From: Limnephilus marmoratus
Lineage: Eukaryota; Arthropoda; Insecta; Trichoptera; Limnephilidae
DNA length: 64,000 bases
Direction of reading: 5' to 3'
NCBI GenBank assembly: GCA_917880885.1
Contig: OU862931.1
Coordinates: 16,596,736 to 16,660,735, forward strand
Shown: positions 20,488 through 32,865 of the stretch, piece by piece
Layout: every line of letters begins with the position of its first letter
Position numbering within the stretch: the first letter of the stretch is position 1
Translations under genes and position numbers: made by a program
The notes under the pieces: model-generated
What the model was told of the DNA's origin: nothing
Database searches by the model: none
What the model saw: only the letters and a program-made list of their open reading frames with translations

Positions 20488-21740
20488 CAGGGGTAGCCGA
20501 CTTGATTAGGCCCAAGATCTACTGTTTACTGACGGATCTGTGCGATCTACCAATTATATACTTCTTAAATGAAATAGTATGTATAGTTCAGTATGCAATT
20601 ATATTTAAAAAAAAATATATAGTTTATTAAGAGTGAAAACATAAAAATTAAAAATATTCTTAGTTACACTTATTTATATCAGTGTGAGCATTGCGTCTGA
20701 GCATCTTCCGCTAGATTACCAAAATCAAGTTTGTGGAAATTTCCAACCTTAAAGAATCCAATGTATGAGCGTCTGTCAAGCGAGAATGGTATTTATTTTT
20801 TGTTTGTTGTAGGAAAATGCTGATTCAGATAAATATGTTGAACCAAAACGCGAAGCAGTTTTTTTTAGTTGTTTTTAGGGTGTTATGCCGTGTAGCGCTA
20901 CCTCCTTCTTTAGCCAACGTTTCAGACAGCGTTACAGTTTCCATCATCAGAGCAGATGTTTGCTAAAGAAGGAGGTAGTGCAACACGGTGTAACACACCA
21001 AAAACAACTAACGAAAATACTTTTGACCGTAAAAATCTTAAATTATTTCTGACAAATGCAGTTGTTCAACACATTTCTTTATATTTGATTATTTTCGTTG
21101 GAAACCAATGCCCAGAAATCTAGACCTCGTTTTAAGAAATATGTCACGGCGCAAAGTAATAATTTCGTTTTGCAGTATCATGTGGTCCATTTTAAATGTA
21201 GGTATCTGCAAATTTTTTATCCATTTCATAAATATCACTATGATCAAAGGAATTATTAAACGGATAGCTGATGAATTCCACCAACTTCTCAATTTTCTTG
21301 AAATCACTAAAAAGATTTTCGAAGTCTGATACCACTGCCTTAATTTCTGCCGTGTACTTGTCAGGAATGAAATTGTAGATAATATTTTTTTTCCACATGA
21401 TCCTTGATATTTACAAATTGTTGAAAATTTTTCTTTTCGAGGTCGACTACCGTATACGCCATTTGACTTTGGAATGCTGCAATAGAATTCATAATTTCTG
21501 TTAATGTTTTATTCTTGCGTAATTCCAGATTTAATGTTCTCAGTTTTCCTGGAAAAATTTGCTAAAAATGATAAATCACATTGCCAGTCTAAATCACGTA
21601 GTTGCTGATAATCATCACCCCTCTCTTCAAGAAATTTTGTTGTTCCATCCAATATGTAGATCTAGAAATCTTTGCAAAAAATTTTCTTCGACTTAACCAC
21701 CTTACGTCAGTGTGCAATGCCAAATCTGATTCCTTCTCAT
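20488..21740 (-). pseudogene. GTF2IRD2-like hAT transposase relic
   Basis: On the minus strand from about 21735, LHTDVRWLSRRKFF is followed, in shifting frames, by LRTLNLELRKNKTLTEIMNS, FQSQMAYTVVDLEKKNFQQF and FIPDKYTAEIKAVVSDFENL. These are landmarks of the hAT transposases related to GTF2IRD2 in vertebrates and common in arthropods. Stops and frameshifts are frequent. The left end may be CAGGGGTAGCCGACTTG at 20488, a hAT-like CAG terminus. A foldback MITE (20860-21020) is inserted in its 3' half. Confidence 0.6.
20860..21020 (+). mobile_element. Foldback MITE, GTTATGCCGTGT family
   Basis: Left arm TGTTATGCCGTGTAGCGC, TACCTCCTTCTTTAGCCAAC; right arm the near-complement (GCTAAAGAAGGAGGTAGTG, CAACACGGTGTAACACACC). 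It lies within the hAT relic. Full copies also at 26846-27123 and 47600-47772. Confidence 0.65.
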
Positions 21741-22802
21741 CTAATTACTGTTTAAAGAGCCGCCTTTGAAGAGATTTTTCTTAAGAGAGAGTTCTTGTAT
21801 CAGTGCGGGCTTTATTGGGTTCGAGTTCTTGGCCGGATCGTCCGCGTCCGATCGACTGGACTGTTGGCTGCGATCGACCGGTTGGCTATCCCTGGTGTTG
21901 TGTATGGGAATATGTATGTGTTGCAATGTCCTTCAACAGATGTCATTAGTATAGATACTTATTTGTAGTTTTGAGGTGTATCAACAGAAGTCAGTAAAGT
22001 TGTACTATGTCGAGAGCCAAATGTCGCGTTTTCGTGTCTAATACCTGTACGAAATATAATTGTATAGCCGATGATATCCGATCGACAACTAGGCACATTT
22101 GCACCTTGCTTCCGAAAACACCCAGCTTCCATTAGAATGGACGTTTGGTCCAGTTAAATATTCATTCACAAACCATTGAATCTCCCGATTTTCCGAGGAA
22201 TATTGTTTATCAGAAAAAACCACAGAACACCGTATGAAAATAAAAAAAAAAAATTGTTGCCATTGTATTTATACAGAAGTGGATTGCCAAATATTTAGTT
22301 ATAAACCTCTTAGCGGGAACATTTTGCTCCTTCGAGCCGGATTATCACTACAAGCGGCGCGAACACCATAGAAAATTAGGTTTTTGTAAGTTGAAATCGG
22401 TACCAGTAAAATCTCTATATTCATTAAATACTACCTACTATTTAATAATGACTATAGTTAACGAATCTACTTAAAGAATTAGGGGTTCACTAAGCCTCGA
22501 GAGTCGCAAGTAATCCGATTATACGGAATAAAGAGGCGCATCGACTTGAAAGCACTTTGCACTTAGGTTCCTCCGAAAGCTCTTTCTCTCGGAAGGAGCT
22601 GGCGTTGCAAGGGGAGGAAAAGGACGCATGTTGTCTGAAGGTAGAGGCTGCCCTGCACCGCGAACCTTAAGACGCTGCCAGCCTTAGTAGGTAATTTAAA
22701 TAATGCCGCACCCACTGTAATTTCAAAGGCCAGAAAAAAATTTATAGCAAAATTTTAATCATTACGCGTTTCGTAAAAGGAAAGCAAAGCAAAGCAAAAG
22801 GA
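21741..22802. other. Intergenic, nothing recognised
   Basis: No coding frame, terminal repeats or RNA gene could be supported. A GATCG/CGATC-rich stretch lies at 21830-21885. Confidence 0.4.
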
Positions 22803-22942
22803 CTAATAATGTGTTTCTAGTTCCCCAAATCAAAACCAAATTAATGCAAACACATAGCAGTTTTATTGGTCCTCGTACATTTAATCTTCTACCAAAACAC
22901 ATTCAAATGACAGATAAAATATCACTTTACATAAAAGAATGA
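22803..22942 (+). pseudogene. LINE polyprotein C-terminal fragment
   Basis: An uninterrupted frame TNNVFLVPQIKTKLMQTHSS, then FIGPRTFNLLPKHIQ to a TGA at 22940-22942. It is homologous to 176-328 (minus) and represents the end of a jockey/CR1-type LINE frame. No polymerase upstream. Confidence 0.6.
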
Positions 22943-24339
22943 TGATGCAGATGTTGAAACACTTTTTTCATAAACTATATAATTTTTCATAAAACCTTCA
23001 AGCTAACTTTATTTATCTTCTTGAAACCGTAACAAAAAATCAACCAACCAGTATAAGTCACTTTGTTACTACAATATTTTCAAAGATACGTACCTATATT
23101 TTTAAACTTTCACTTTGAAATTTACATTTTTTACTTGTACCACCCACTTATTGGGGTAATTTAGCACTTTAGTTTATATTACCTATACAGGCAGTGCCTT
23201 AGTGAGTTCCCATTATCTACCTTTGTCTTATATATATTTTTGACTTTTTTACATTATTTGTATCTTGTGTTATGTTATATATATTTAGAAAATATGTAAA
23301 AAATTTACTTTTGAAATGTATCAAGATGTAATGGGAAAAAATAAAGGAAAAAAAAAATCCCAAAATACCAATTTGAAAAACATATATTAAAAAAAACACT
23401 GCTATCGTAATTTTGGGCGGAAAATGTTGCTCAAAATGATGGAGAACTTACGTAGCAGAGGAACAGAACCCACGATGCTTGGATGGGAACCCGACGCTTT
23501 TTCAACTCAGCTGCTAACCGGTAACCTTAGTTATCTCGAAAATATAAATTAAGGTTGGGAATATACAAGTTTATTTGCAGACATTTGGTAGTTATTCAAC
23601 CACGAAATGTCTACAATATAAGGCTTACGGTTGAGAGGGACGCACGCCAAAACGGAAAATATTTAATTAGAGTCTCTGGAGCCTAGGAATCGAAAGTGTT
23701 TACGTAAAAACGAGACAAATTTCCAGAGGGTATCGATTGTCGTGATAAACAATGTTGAAAAAAAAAAAAAAAACAACATATTAACCGCTGAAATTTCACA
23801 ATACGACAAGCTCCTCATCCGATAGATTTTCCGATTCATATTAAATAATAGACTTTCTGCTTTGTAGTTAAGTTAGGTATGGAAAAGTAATAAATAACTT
23901 CGTTAATTAATAGTAAACCTGTAGATACAAAAAGTTGGCTGTTTCCCATCATTTAGGTCCCGTCGACCGCCCCCGGCTATCCAGGGGGCGAACAGACGGA
24001 AATATTTCAGACGATTAATAACTTGTCTGAACAGAGAGTGGGCTGTGATCATTTAAACCCCAATTACAGCAACCCTCCCTAACAATGTAATATATAGCAT
24101 TGCAAGCTTGAATTAAATTAGAATAAAACAAGCCATTTTCAAACTGAACAGATATCGCTCGAAGATCTATAGGTACCCATGTATTTGAAATTAAACCAAT
24201 ATCGTCAAGTACAATTTGTCAAATAAGAGTAGAAAACATAGGAAGGCGCCACTGTTGTTCATATGACAATACTAAAAATATAATCATGGTGGTAATACTG
24301 GTAATCAAAAGCTGTGTAACCTACACCTTCTATCTTCTA
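22943..24339. other. Intergenic, nothing recognised
   Basis: AT-rich sequence. A small GC hairpin (CCGCCCCCGG...CCAGGGGGCG) lies at 23969-23991. No coding evidence. Confidence 0.4.
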
Positions 24340-24806
24340 TCTTCTATATAAATAAAAATTAATCGCCGAAACGTATGTACGCGCATAACTTCCGAACGAC
24401 TGCACCAAATTGGATAATTATATTTGTTTTTTGTTCATTATTGTCAGGACAAGGTTTGTATAAGTGAGGTCTGGCATTATGAAATTTGTATAAAAAAATT
24501 GCAATAGGTGGCAAGCGAGCTGTTTGAAAATTAAATGTACGGGAATGAATGTATGGAATGCAGGGGGAAGAAGGGAGGGGGAAAGAGGGGAGGGAACTCG
24601 GGGAGAGGGTTTGTGGAGGGGGGGGGGGACTCGGGAAGGGGGTTCGCGGGACGGGGTAAGGGGGGAAGTGGACTGGGAAGAGGGAAGGTGAAGAAGGCGG
24701 AGAGGAACGGGAGGTGGAGGGGTAACGGAATGAATGGGAAAGGACACGCAGGGAGAAACAATTTATTTATTAAATGGCATAGCAACGCATGCCGGGAACC
24801 AGCTAG
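24340..24806 (+). mobile_element. Non-autonomous Helitron (467 bp)
   Basis: Sits between A (24339) and T (24807) as Helitrons do. It begins TCTTCTATATAAATAAAAAT and ends GCATGCCGGGAACCAGCTAG, where the GC palindrome forms the 3' hairpin before CTAG. The middle (24540-24740) is nearly pure purine, like the other copies. Confidence 0.75.
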
Positions 24807-25009
24807 TTTTTATTAAAAATTAAAAAGGCATAAAAGTGAAAAAAAAAATTATTGCAATATAGTATACACTCAAAATTAGAATTGCATATAGGTATATTAT
24901 TATTATAATATCTTTGCAATTTTGTGTTAACATAATGAAGAATAACGATATTGTAATAAAATATAAAGCACACTTTAGAAATTGCTCACATTTATTTAAT
25001 ATTAGCTTA

Positions 25010-25173
25010 GGGAACGTACCCGTACTACGTGACCAACTTTTTGTAATTTTTAACCCCCCCCCCCCCCCCCCCGGTGACCAAAAACCAAAGCAATCCGCCG
25101 CTCATTTGTACAAAGCGTAGTATTTTGAAGGCCCCCCCCCCCTAAACGTGTTACGTAGTATGGGTACGTTCCT
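25010..25173 (+). mobile_element. MITE, GGGAACGTACCC family (copy 3)
   Basis: Ends GGGAACGTACCCGTACTACG and the complement at 25150-25173. The interior has two C runs, one of about 18. The order of internal blocks matches copies 1 and 2. Confidence 0.7.
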
Positions 25174-26845
25174 TTAAGTACTTACTAGGCTTTAGATTAT
25201 GTCTCTAATTTTAGATCTGAATATTTTTAACTCATTCAGATCTAAAAGTAGTCTAACTAAACTCACCATTAATGATTCATCCTTTCTACCTACTGTTAAA
25301 TTCAAATTTATGTTAAATTAAATAAAAACCAATCATTTTGTAAAACACAATTTAATCAAATTTATGTCATTAAGAGGGCATTACCAGAGAAAACCGGAAA
25401 TACGTCATTTTCAAAAAAGTTTTTAGACGTATTGACTCTTTTCCACAATAAATTATAAATGGATTTCGAAAGATTGTTCTTTTATCCAGCATTCGTATGT
25501 AATAAATTTTGAGAATTTTTTTTAATTTTTAGTATAATAAGGTTATTCCATAGGTCGTTGTCAGATTTGTTCAATTTTCAAAAAAGTTTTTGTATTATAC
25601 CACACCCATTTCAAATAATAAAATCATGCAGTAAAATAAATCAATACATTATCTAGCAAACGTATGTTTTAGAATTTTAATTTTAGTTTCAATAAAATCA
25701 TTAAAAAATATGTACGTACATGTGTTTCTTGGCGAAAATTGGTCCGTTTGTGTATTTATTTGCGCACTTACAAACTAATATATTTCAGATTTTTTTAACA
25801 TTCTTATTAAATTTAGACATTATTGAAAAATTATAAATACTTATAATCAAAAAATAACTACAAAAAGTTCATTATTTTAATAGTTTTATCATCACGCCTT
25901 TCAGCATTTTTGGATGAAGGTATAAATTAAAGCTAATTTCGGTTGAAATAAATTCGATATTGAGTTATAATTTAAAAAAGCTGGTACGGAGAATAATTCA
26001 TCTTTCTCATTGTAACCGCCCTGCACGATCGTAAGAACAACTTTCGACGAAATGTGGATTTTCGTCCGCTGGCTGGTTAAACGCTCTTAAGTAAGTAACT
26101 TAATAACAGTGCTTCTTCGATTTAATTTTTTTTTTTTTAAAGAACAAATAAATATTTTTTTAAATGTGTATACAGTGTTCTGTATTTTCAGTGTTATTGC
26201 GCTTTAAAAGAATATTTGACAGGTAAATTGGTGTCGCCAACCTACAAATTTTGTAGTTCCATTTTTGTATTTTCTACTCTTAATTGACAGTCTATATGAC
26301 CTTTCGTCAATCGCTAATAAAATTAAATATTTTCTATTCAAGAAAGAACTTCGATATTTGATCTCCTTTCATTCGAAGTAAGTGAAATATTCCTGATTTA
26401 AATCCTCAACATCTTCTGTAGACTAAGGAGATACTTTACCAACCTCTCGATAAGCTCTATTCATGGTTGAAAGTACTATTCATAGGATAACGTATATTCT
26501 CGATTACAATATCGCTCGATAATTCTATTCTAAAAAATAAAGTTAGAGTTTATTATTCTGTACTCGAACTTGTGAATAGTAGCGATAATAATATATCGGA
26601 TAAGAATATTCTATCCATTGCGAGTATTTATTTATTATAATGGAAAGTTTGTTTTTTTTTTGGCTGCGCCAATATTATCAAGGTTGTTTGTGAGAGTAAT
26701 TTAATGAAAAACTCTCGATGTAAGTAACAATTAGTAAAAAATAACGGAGATATGGGTGTGGAAAGAGGGTGAAGATAAGAAAGACTAAGAATATTTTTTT
26801 AAATTACAAGAGAACAGATACGTTTTTAGATTCTCACAGCAAAAA
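25174..26845. other. Intergenic, nothing recognised
   Basis: A 1.7-kb AT-rich stretch in which I can support no gene or repeat boundary. Confidence 0.45.
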
Positions 26846-27123
26846 GTATTTTCGTTACTTGTTTTTGGGGAGTTATGCCGTGTTGCGGTACTTCCTTCTT
26901 TAGCCAACGTTTCGGACAGCGTTGCAGTGTCCATCATCAGACACATCTACCGGATCTGCCCTCCTTCTTTAGCCAACGTTTCGGACAGCGTTGCAGTGAC
27001 CATCATCAGACACATCTACCAGATCTGCCCTGATGATGGACATTACAACGCTGTCCGAAATGTTGGCTAAAGAAGGAAGTAGCGCAACACGGCATAACAT
27101 CCAAAAACGAATAACGAAAATAC
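26846..27123 (+). mobile_element. Foldback MITE with internal duplication
   Basis: The ends GTATTTTCGTTACTTG and the complement of GTATTTTCGTTATTCG open two arms of about 95 bp (GTTATGCCGTGTTGCGGTAC, TTCCTTCTTTAGCCAACG, TTTCGGACAGCGTTGCAGTG). A block of about 70 bp (CCTTCTTTAGCC to GATCTGCC) is present twice in tandem in the left arm. Non-coding. Confidence 0.75.
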
Positions 27124-27276
27124 AAGAGAACATTTTTAATTTGAGACAGAAAATCTTTCCAAAATTTTGTTTATTAATTTTTTTTTTCAGGTTCTCCATA
27201 AAACAGTTATGCACCAAATTATTACGGAGAAGATTACAAAATTTAAGAGAAAAAAAAGTCCAAGGGGGCAGTTTCA

Positions 27277-27530
27277 CTATGTTGAGACGTATGTCAAAAG
27301 ATAGTTACTGAACTCTCTAAAGGTAACATTGAAGATGTCAATGCTCCATGCAGAATCGTTAAGCAGTTGAATTGCTCTGTTTAGTGGGGCATTCTGAAAG
27401 GAAGAATTTCTCGCTTTCGGAGCATAAAAAAGTGCGTGGGATCTCCCACGAGTACACGCGTTAGGGACATATAGGTTAATCTCCTTCAACCTAGGTGGAT
27501 TCAGTACAGTACCGGAGATCAGCTTAAAAA
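27277..27530 (-). pseudogene. LINE polyprotein C-terminal fragment
   Basis: An open frame of about 85 residues with ISGTVLNPPRLKEINLYVPN, a RSHALFYAPKARNSS block and NAPLNRAIQLLND, the layout of the C-terminal domain of LINE polyproteins. The frame ends at 27277. Confidence 0.55.
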
Positions 27531-27631
27531 AATGTTTTCCCAAAAATATTTTTCGGCGGGCGGGTTTGGTTATTATTTCATTATTATTTGGTTTTCATAG
27601 AAAGAATCACTGTGTGGTTTGATATATATTA

Positions 27632-28346
27632 TCTTACTAATATTATAAACGCGAAAGTTTGTATGGATGTATGTGTGTTTGTTACTCTTTCACGCAAAAC
27701 CTACTAAATGGATTTTAATGAAACTTTACAGTAATATAGCTTATGCATAATATTTCCAATCCTATTATAATATTACAAAGGTTAAAGTTTGTATGGATGT
27801 TTATTACTCTTTCACGCAATAAATACTGAATGGACTTTAAAAAATTCTTTCACTAATAGAAAGCTACATTATTTGCGAGTAATAAAGGATGCATATATTG
27901 GTAAGCTCTGGTGTTATGAATAAGCTTTGGCGTTATGAAAATATTTATTATACATTTATTGTCCGGACGAAAAGCAAAGCGTTGCTAAGTAATTGTTTTT
28001 TGTTCTAAGTAATGGGTGCGCTGTCATTTTGTTATTTGTTTAGGTTACTATGGAGATCCCTTTGATAGTAAAAATTCAAATATGTACTCGTATAAAATGC
28101 TATACTATACCATAAATGTCTATACTAAATTATAAATGCGAAACTGCAGGTGTTTGATTGTTACCTTTTAATAGGTGGCACCCGAGCTGTTTGAAAAATG
28201 AATGTAACGGGTAAGGAGGGGGGGGAGTGGCTGGGGGAGGGGTGGGTGGAAAGGGGGGAGGGGAGGGAGTGGGGGGCGGAAAGGGGGAGGGGGTGGAGTG
28301 GGAAACCCCCTAATATTATGCGAGCGAAGCCGGGGGAAAAGGCTAG
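27632..28346 (+). mobile_element. Non-autonomous Helitron, TACTAATATTATAAA family
   Basis: Flanked by A (27631) and T (28347). It begins TCTTACTAATATTATAAACG, continues GTTTGTATGGATG and GTTACTCTTTCACGCAA, and ends GCGAAGCCGGGGGAAAAGGC before TAG, the common insect Helitron layout. An internal partial duplication of the 5' region starts near 27765. The 28200-28310 part is purine-rich and resembles the other Helitron family, so the copy is chimeric. Confidence 0.65.
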
Positions 28347-28479
28347 TAGGCTATAATTTATAAAGCTAGCTAGGAAGGGGACGCGGAAGGGGAACGGGGA
28401 TGCACGGAAAATGTGATTCAGCGAGAAACAATGTATTTCTTTGAATATGGGATTGCAACGCATGCCGGGAACCAGCTAG
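28347..28479 (+). mobile_element. Helitron 3' end (purine-rich family)
   Basis: Ends CGCATGCCGGGAACCAGCTAG, as the copy ending at 24806. Its matching 5' part (from about 28165, GGTGGCACCCGAGCTGTTTG) lies on the other side of the terminus at 28346, implying nesting or recombination of two Helitrons. Confidence 0.55.
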
Positions 28480-28737
28480 TTATTAAATAAAAGAAACAAG
28501 ATTTTTTTTATTTTAACCACTACGGCGTTATGTATCTTTATTTGAATATATTACATATGTTTCATATTTTTGAATATGTTACCTAATATGTCTGACTATT
28601 TAATTGTTCTATTTTTATTGTCTCCCTTTTTATCTGTACATTTATACGTATGTATGCCCATACCAGGTATTTTAGTTTAGCTTAAATAGTTATCATGATG
28701 AGTAAGCCAAGCGATACCCATTGGTGAATAAATTTAT

Positions 28738-29150
28738 ATTGTTGTCATTGTTATTGTTATTGTTATTGTTATTGTTATTGTTATTGTTATTGTTATTGTT
28801 ATTGTTATTGTTATTGTTATTGTTATTGTTATTGTTATTGTTATTGTAATTGTTATTGTTATTGTTATTGTTATTGTTATTGTTATTGTTATTGTTATTG
28901 TTATTGTTATTGTTATTGTTATTGTTATTGTTATTGTTATTGTTATTGTTATTGTTATTGTTATTGTTATTGTTATTGTTATTGTTATTGTTATTGTTAT
29001 TGTTATTGTTATTGTTATTGTTATTGTTATTGTTATTGTTATTGTTATTGTTATTGTTATTGTTATTGTTATTGTTATTGTTATTGTTATTGTTATTGTT
29101 ATTGTTATTGTTATTGTTATTGTTATTGTTATTGTTATTGTTATTGTTAT
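28738..29150 (+). repeat. TTATTG hexanucleotide array
   Basis: About 410 bp of almost perfect (TTATTG)n with one substitution near 28848. It directly joins the 3' end of LINE-A on the minus strand (TTTGTTTGTTTACGCC). The poly-Leu frame across it is meaningless. Confidence 0.95.
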
Positions 29151-31692
29151 TTGTTTGTTTGTTTACGCCTTGATGGCTTTTACATATAAAATAAATTGTA
29201 CAGGAGCATTATAACAAGTATGCAGTATCATAAGTATATAGTACATAAAATGATAAACAGAGCTAGAAAGATATAAGTAGGCCTAACATAAGTAGGTATC
29301 AGTATACAAGTAATTGTTTACAAAAGGAGTTCAACCAGCGGATTCGTATTTGGCATTAATATACAAACCACCCACGTATTTGGGCTCATGCTACATTAGA
29401 TACAATAATTATTGTCACAATATCACCCAAAATGTGATTCCAAATATACTCGAAGCATACCGGTATTGCAGTGGTGTAAAACATTTTTAACGATTAATAT
29501 AAAAGTATGTAATTTTCTTGTAATTAATTTTTTTTTTGTTTATTTATTTCTTTAATTATTTTTTTTTGCTATCATAAATGTACGTATATTTGTTATTATT
29601 ATAAAAAATAAAAAAACAAATAAAATGTACACAGTAATTACATATATAAATAAGTAAGTAGGTACAATGAATGTAGTTATCATGAATGTAGTTACAGAGC
29701 AGTGAGTATTAAGTTTGTTACTGTTAACTATGTGATACATTCAAGGATTTCTACGTTAGTTTGTTATTATCAGGAAAAAATAAAAATAAAAGGTTCACAG
29801 CAATTACATATATGTATAAAGAAGTAAGTAGGTACAATGAAAGTAGTTACAGAGCAATGGGTATTAAATTTGTTACTGTTAACAATCTGTATCATTTAAG
29901 GATTTTTGCATCTGCATACATATATGCTTTTTGAAGGAAGCGATGTTTTTATAAAAAAATATATCGACAGAGCAAGTTTCATTACCCACACGATGCAATC
30001 TCTGAAGACAAGAGTTAAACATAAAATTAGTGCGAGAAGCAACTACGTTAAATGGAGCATGGAGTCTGGTGTTGTAATTGTTAGGTACTTGATAATTTAT
30101 CATGTTTACAAGTTCAGGGCTATCCAAATATCCGTTGATAATTTTAAATAACAATAAAACATCACAGATTTTTCTTCGCTGTGACAATTCGGGTAATTTA
30201 AGCAATTGCATTAAATAACTATAATTTAAATTTTGTATTGGAATTTTTAATTTGTAATTTATATGCCTTAAAAATTTATGTTGTACTCTTTCAATTTTGT
30301 GTGAATGTACATTGTATAATGGCGACCAGGGAGAGGAATTATACTCAAGAATGCTTCTGACTAGTGTTATGTATAGAGTTTGAGTGTATTAGTATGCATT
30401 AGATCTTTGGACGATCTTAACACAAAACTGAGACATTTGAGTGCTTTATTCGTGATTGCATCAATGTGGGGGACGAATGTCATCTTGTTATCAAAAACGA
30501 CACCCAGATCCTTTATGTTACTGTAGAAAGATTCACATTGTTAATGTGATATTGAAAGAGTATTGGATTTTTATTTCGAGAAAAACTTATAGATTGACAT
30601 TTGTTAATGTTTAAAAATAAATCATTTATGTTACACCAGTTATACAATCGATCCAAGTTGTTTTGCAATACAAGACAGTCCATTAAATTTCTTATAATAG
30701 TGTATATTTTCAAGTCATCAGCAAACAATAGGAAATGGATACCTTCAAAAATTGAAACAATGTCATTGATAAATAGCAAAAAAAGAATAGGACCTAAATG
30801 AGAACCTTGGGGCACCCCACTTGAAGCTTCAATTTCATTTGACATGGTTATGATATGGTTAGATAGTTTAACGTATAGTTTTCTAGATGTTAAATAGGTC
30901 TCAAACCATTTTAGTAGATTTCCTTTTATCCCATATACTTTTAGTTTGTTTAATAAGATTTTTTGGGAAACTTTGTGGAATGCTTTGCTGAAATCGGTGT
31001 AAACTGCATCCGTTTGCAATTTTGAGTTTAGATTGTCTGAAATATATTTTTCGTATATAATTAAATTTGTAAGTGTAGATCTTCCGGATATAAATCCATG
31101 TTGGTGGGGGGAAATGATTTTACGAGCCTGTAACATAAATTTTGATAGAACTACGGATTCAAACAATTTAGGTATCGCTGATTGTATGCAAATAGGTCTG
31201 TAGTTAGAAGCATCCGTTTTATCACCCATTTTATAGATGGGACTAAGGAAACTGATCTTCCATTTTTGAGGGAAAAGGCCTGATGCTAATGACATATTGA
31301 ATATATTGGTTAAATGACCTTTTAAGCTAGATACACAGTTTATTAAATAAATTGCTGGTATGGTGTCTGGGCCAGCGAATTTCTGACCATCTAATAGTGT
31401 AATTTTACGCTGAACATCGATTTCATCAATAACAAGGTCGTTGAAATCAATAGAAATATTTGAGTTGAATTGAGGTATTTGTTTATTAGATGAGTTTACA
31501 TCATATACTTCGCCAAAGCATTCGGCAAATAAGTCAGTAATTCCTTGAGGTGTATCAGCAATTTTACCATTGTAGTATATGATCGACGGAATACCAGATT
31601 CGTTACTATTAAGATTGTTTGCAAATTTGAATAAATTTTGAGGTTTATTTTGTAACGATTTCTCAATATTTTCAAGGTATTCTTTGTAACAA
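29151..31692 (-). mobile_element. LINE-A: 5'-truncated jockey/CR1-like LINE between hexamer arrays
   Basis: The 3' UTR runs from about 29878 down to 29151 and ends in the hexamer array; the 5' end is cut at about 31692, where the next array begins. There is no endonuclease domain. The same hexanucleotide flanks both ends. Confidence 0.8.
29879..31692 (-). pseudogene. LINE-A reverse transcriptase and C-terminal domain, two frameshifts
   Basis: The first frame (31692 to about 30513) covers most of the polymerase: KFAGPDTIPAIYLIN, PIYKMGDKTDASNYRPI, TDFSKAFHKV (motif A), SSGVPQGSHLGPILFLLFIN (motif B) and the FADDLKIY catalytic box (about 30720). A frameshift near 30512 moves to LGVVFDNKMTFVPHIDAI, and another near 30367 leads to VRSILEYNSSPWSPLY and the C-terminal frame ending at 29879. 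The domain order fits jockey/CR1-type LINEs. The apparent N-terminal extension of Thr-Met/Thr-Ile repeats is translated microsatellite and not part of the protein. Confidence 0.8.
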
Positions 31693-32865
31693 GATATTGT
31701 TATTGTTATTGTTATTGTTATTGTTATTGTAATTGTTATTGTCATTGTCATTGTCATTGTCATTGTCATTGTCATTGTCATTGTCATTGTCATTGTCAGT
31801 GTCATTGTCATTGTCATTGTCATTGTCATTGTCATTGTCATTGTCATTGTCATTGTCATTGTTATTGTTATTGTTATTGTTATTGTTATTGTTATTGTTA
31901 TTGTTATTGTTATTGTTATTGTTATTGTTATTGTTGTTGTTGTTGTTGTTGTTATTGTCATTGTCATTGTTATTGTTATTGTTATTGTTGTTGTTGTTGT
32001 TGTTGTTATTGTCATTGTCATTGTTATTGTTATTGTTATTGTTATTGTTATTGTTATTGTTATTGTTATTGTTATTGTTATTGTTATTGTTATTGTTATT
32101 GTTGTTATTGTTGTTGTTGTTGTTGTTATTTTTATTGTTATTGTTATTGTTATTAATATTGTCATTGTTATTGTCATTGTCATTGTCATTGTCATTGTCA
32201 TTGTCATTGTCATTGTCATTGTTATTGTTATTGTTATTGTTATTGTTGTTGTTGTTGTTGTTTTTGTTGCTGTTATTGTTATTGTCATTGTCATTGTCAT
32301 TGTTATTGTTATTGTTATTGTTATTATTGTTATTGTTATTGTTATTGTTATTGTCATTGTTGTTGTTGTTGTTGTTATTGTTATTGTTATTGTTATTGTC
32401 ATTGTCATTGTCATTGTCATTGTCATTGTTATTGTTATTGTTATTGTTATTGTTATTGTTATTGTTATTGTTATTGTTATTGTTATTATTATTGTTATTG
32501 TTATTGTTATTATTATTGTTGTTGTTGTTGTTATTGTTATTGTTATTGTTATTGTTATTGTCATTGTCATTGTCATTGTCATTGTCATTGTCATTGTCAT
32601 TGTCATTGTCATTGTCATTGTCATTGTCATTGTCATTGTCATTGTCATTGTCATTGTCATTGTCATTGTCATTGTCATTGTTATTGTTATTGTTATTGTT
32701 ATTGTTATTGTTATTGTTATTGTTGTTGTTGTTGTTGTTGTTATTGTTATTGTTATTGTTATTGTTATTGTTATTGTTATTGTTATTGTTATTGTTATTG
32801 TTATTGTTATTGTTATTGTTATTGTTATTGTTATTGTTATTGTTATTGTTATTGTTATTGTTATT
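31693..32865 (+). repeat. Mixed hexanucleotide array (TTATTG, TCATTG, TTGTTG)
   Basis: About 1.17 kb made of 6-bp units. Blocks of TTATTG, TCATTG and TTG-only repeats alternate, with homogeneous stretches such as the TCATTG block at 32560-32678. It separates LINE-A and LINE-B. Confidence 0.95.

Noticed and set aside
28850..29173. A 107-codon poly-Leu frame
   Set aside because: Pure TTATTG microsatellite.
30513..32678. A 721-codon frame as a single protein
   Set aside because: The N-terminal ~340 codons are microsatellite; only the part below about 31692 is reverse transcriptase.
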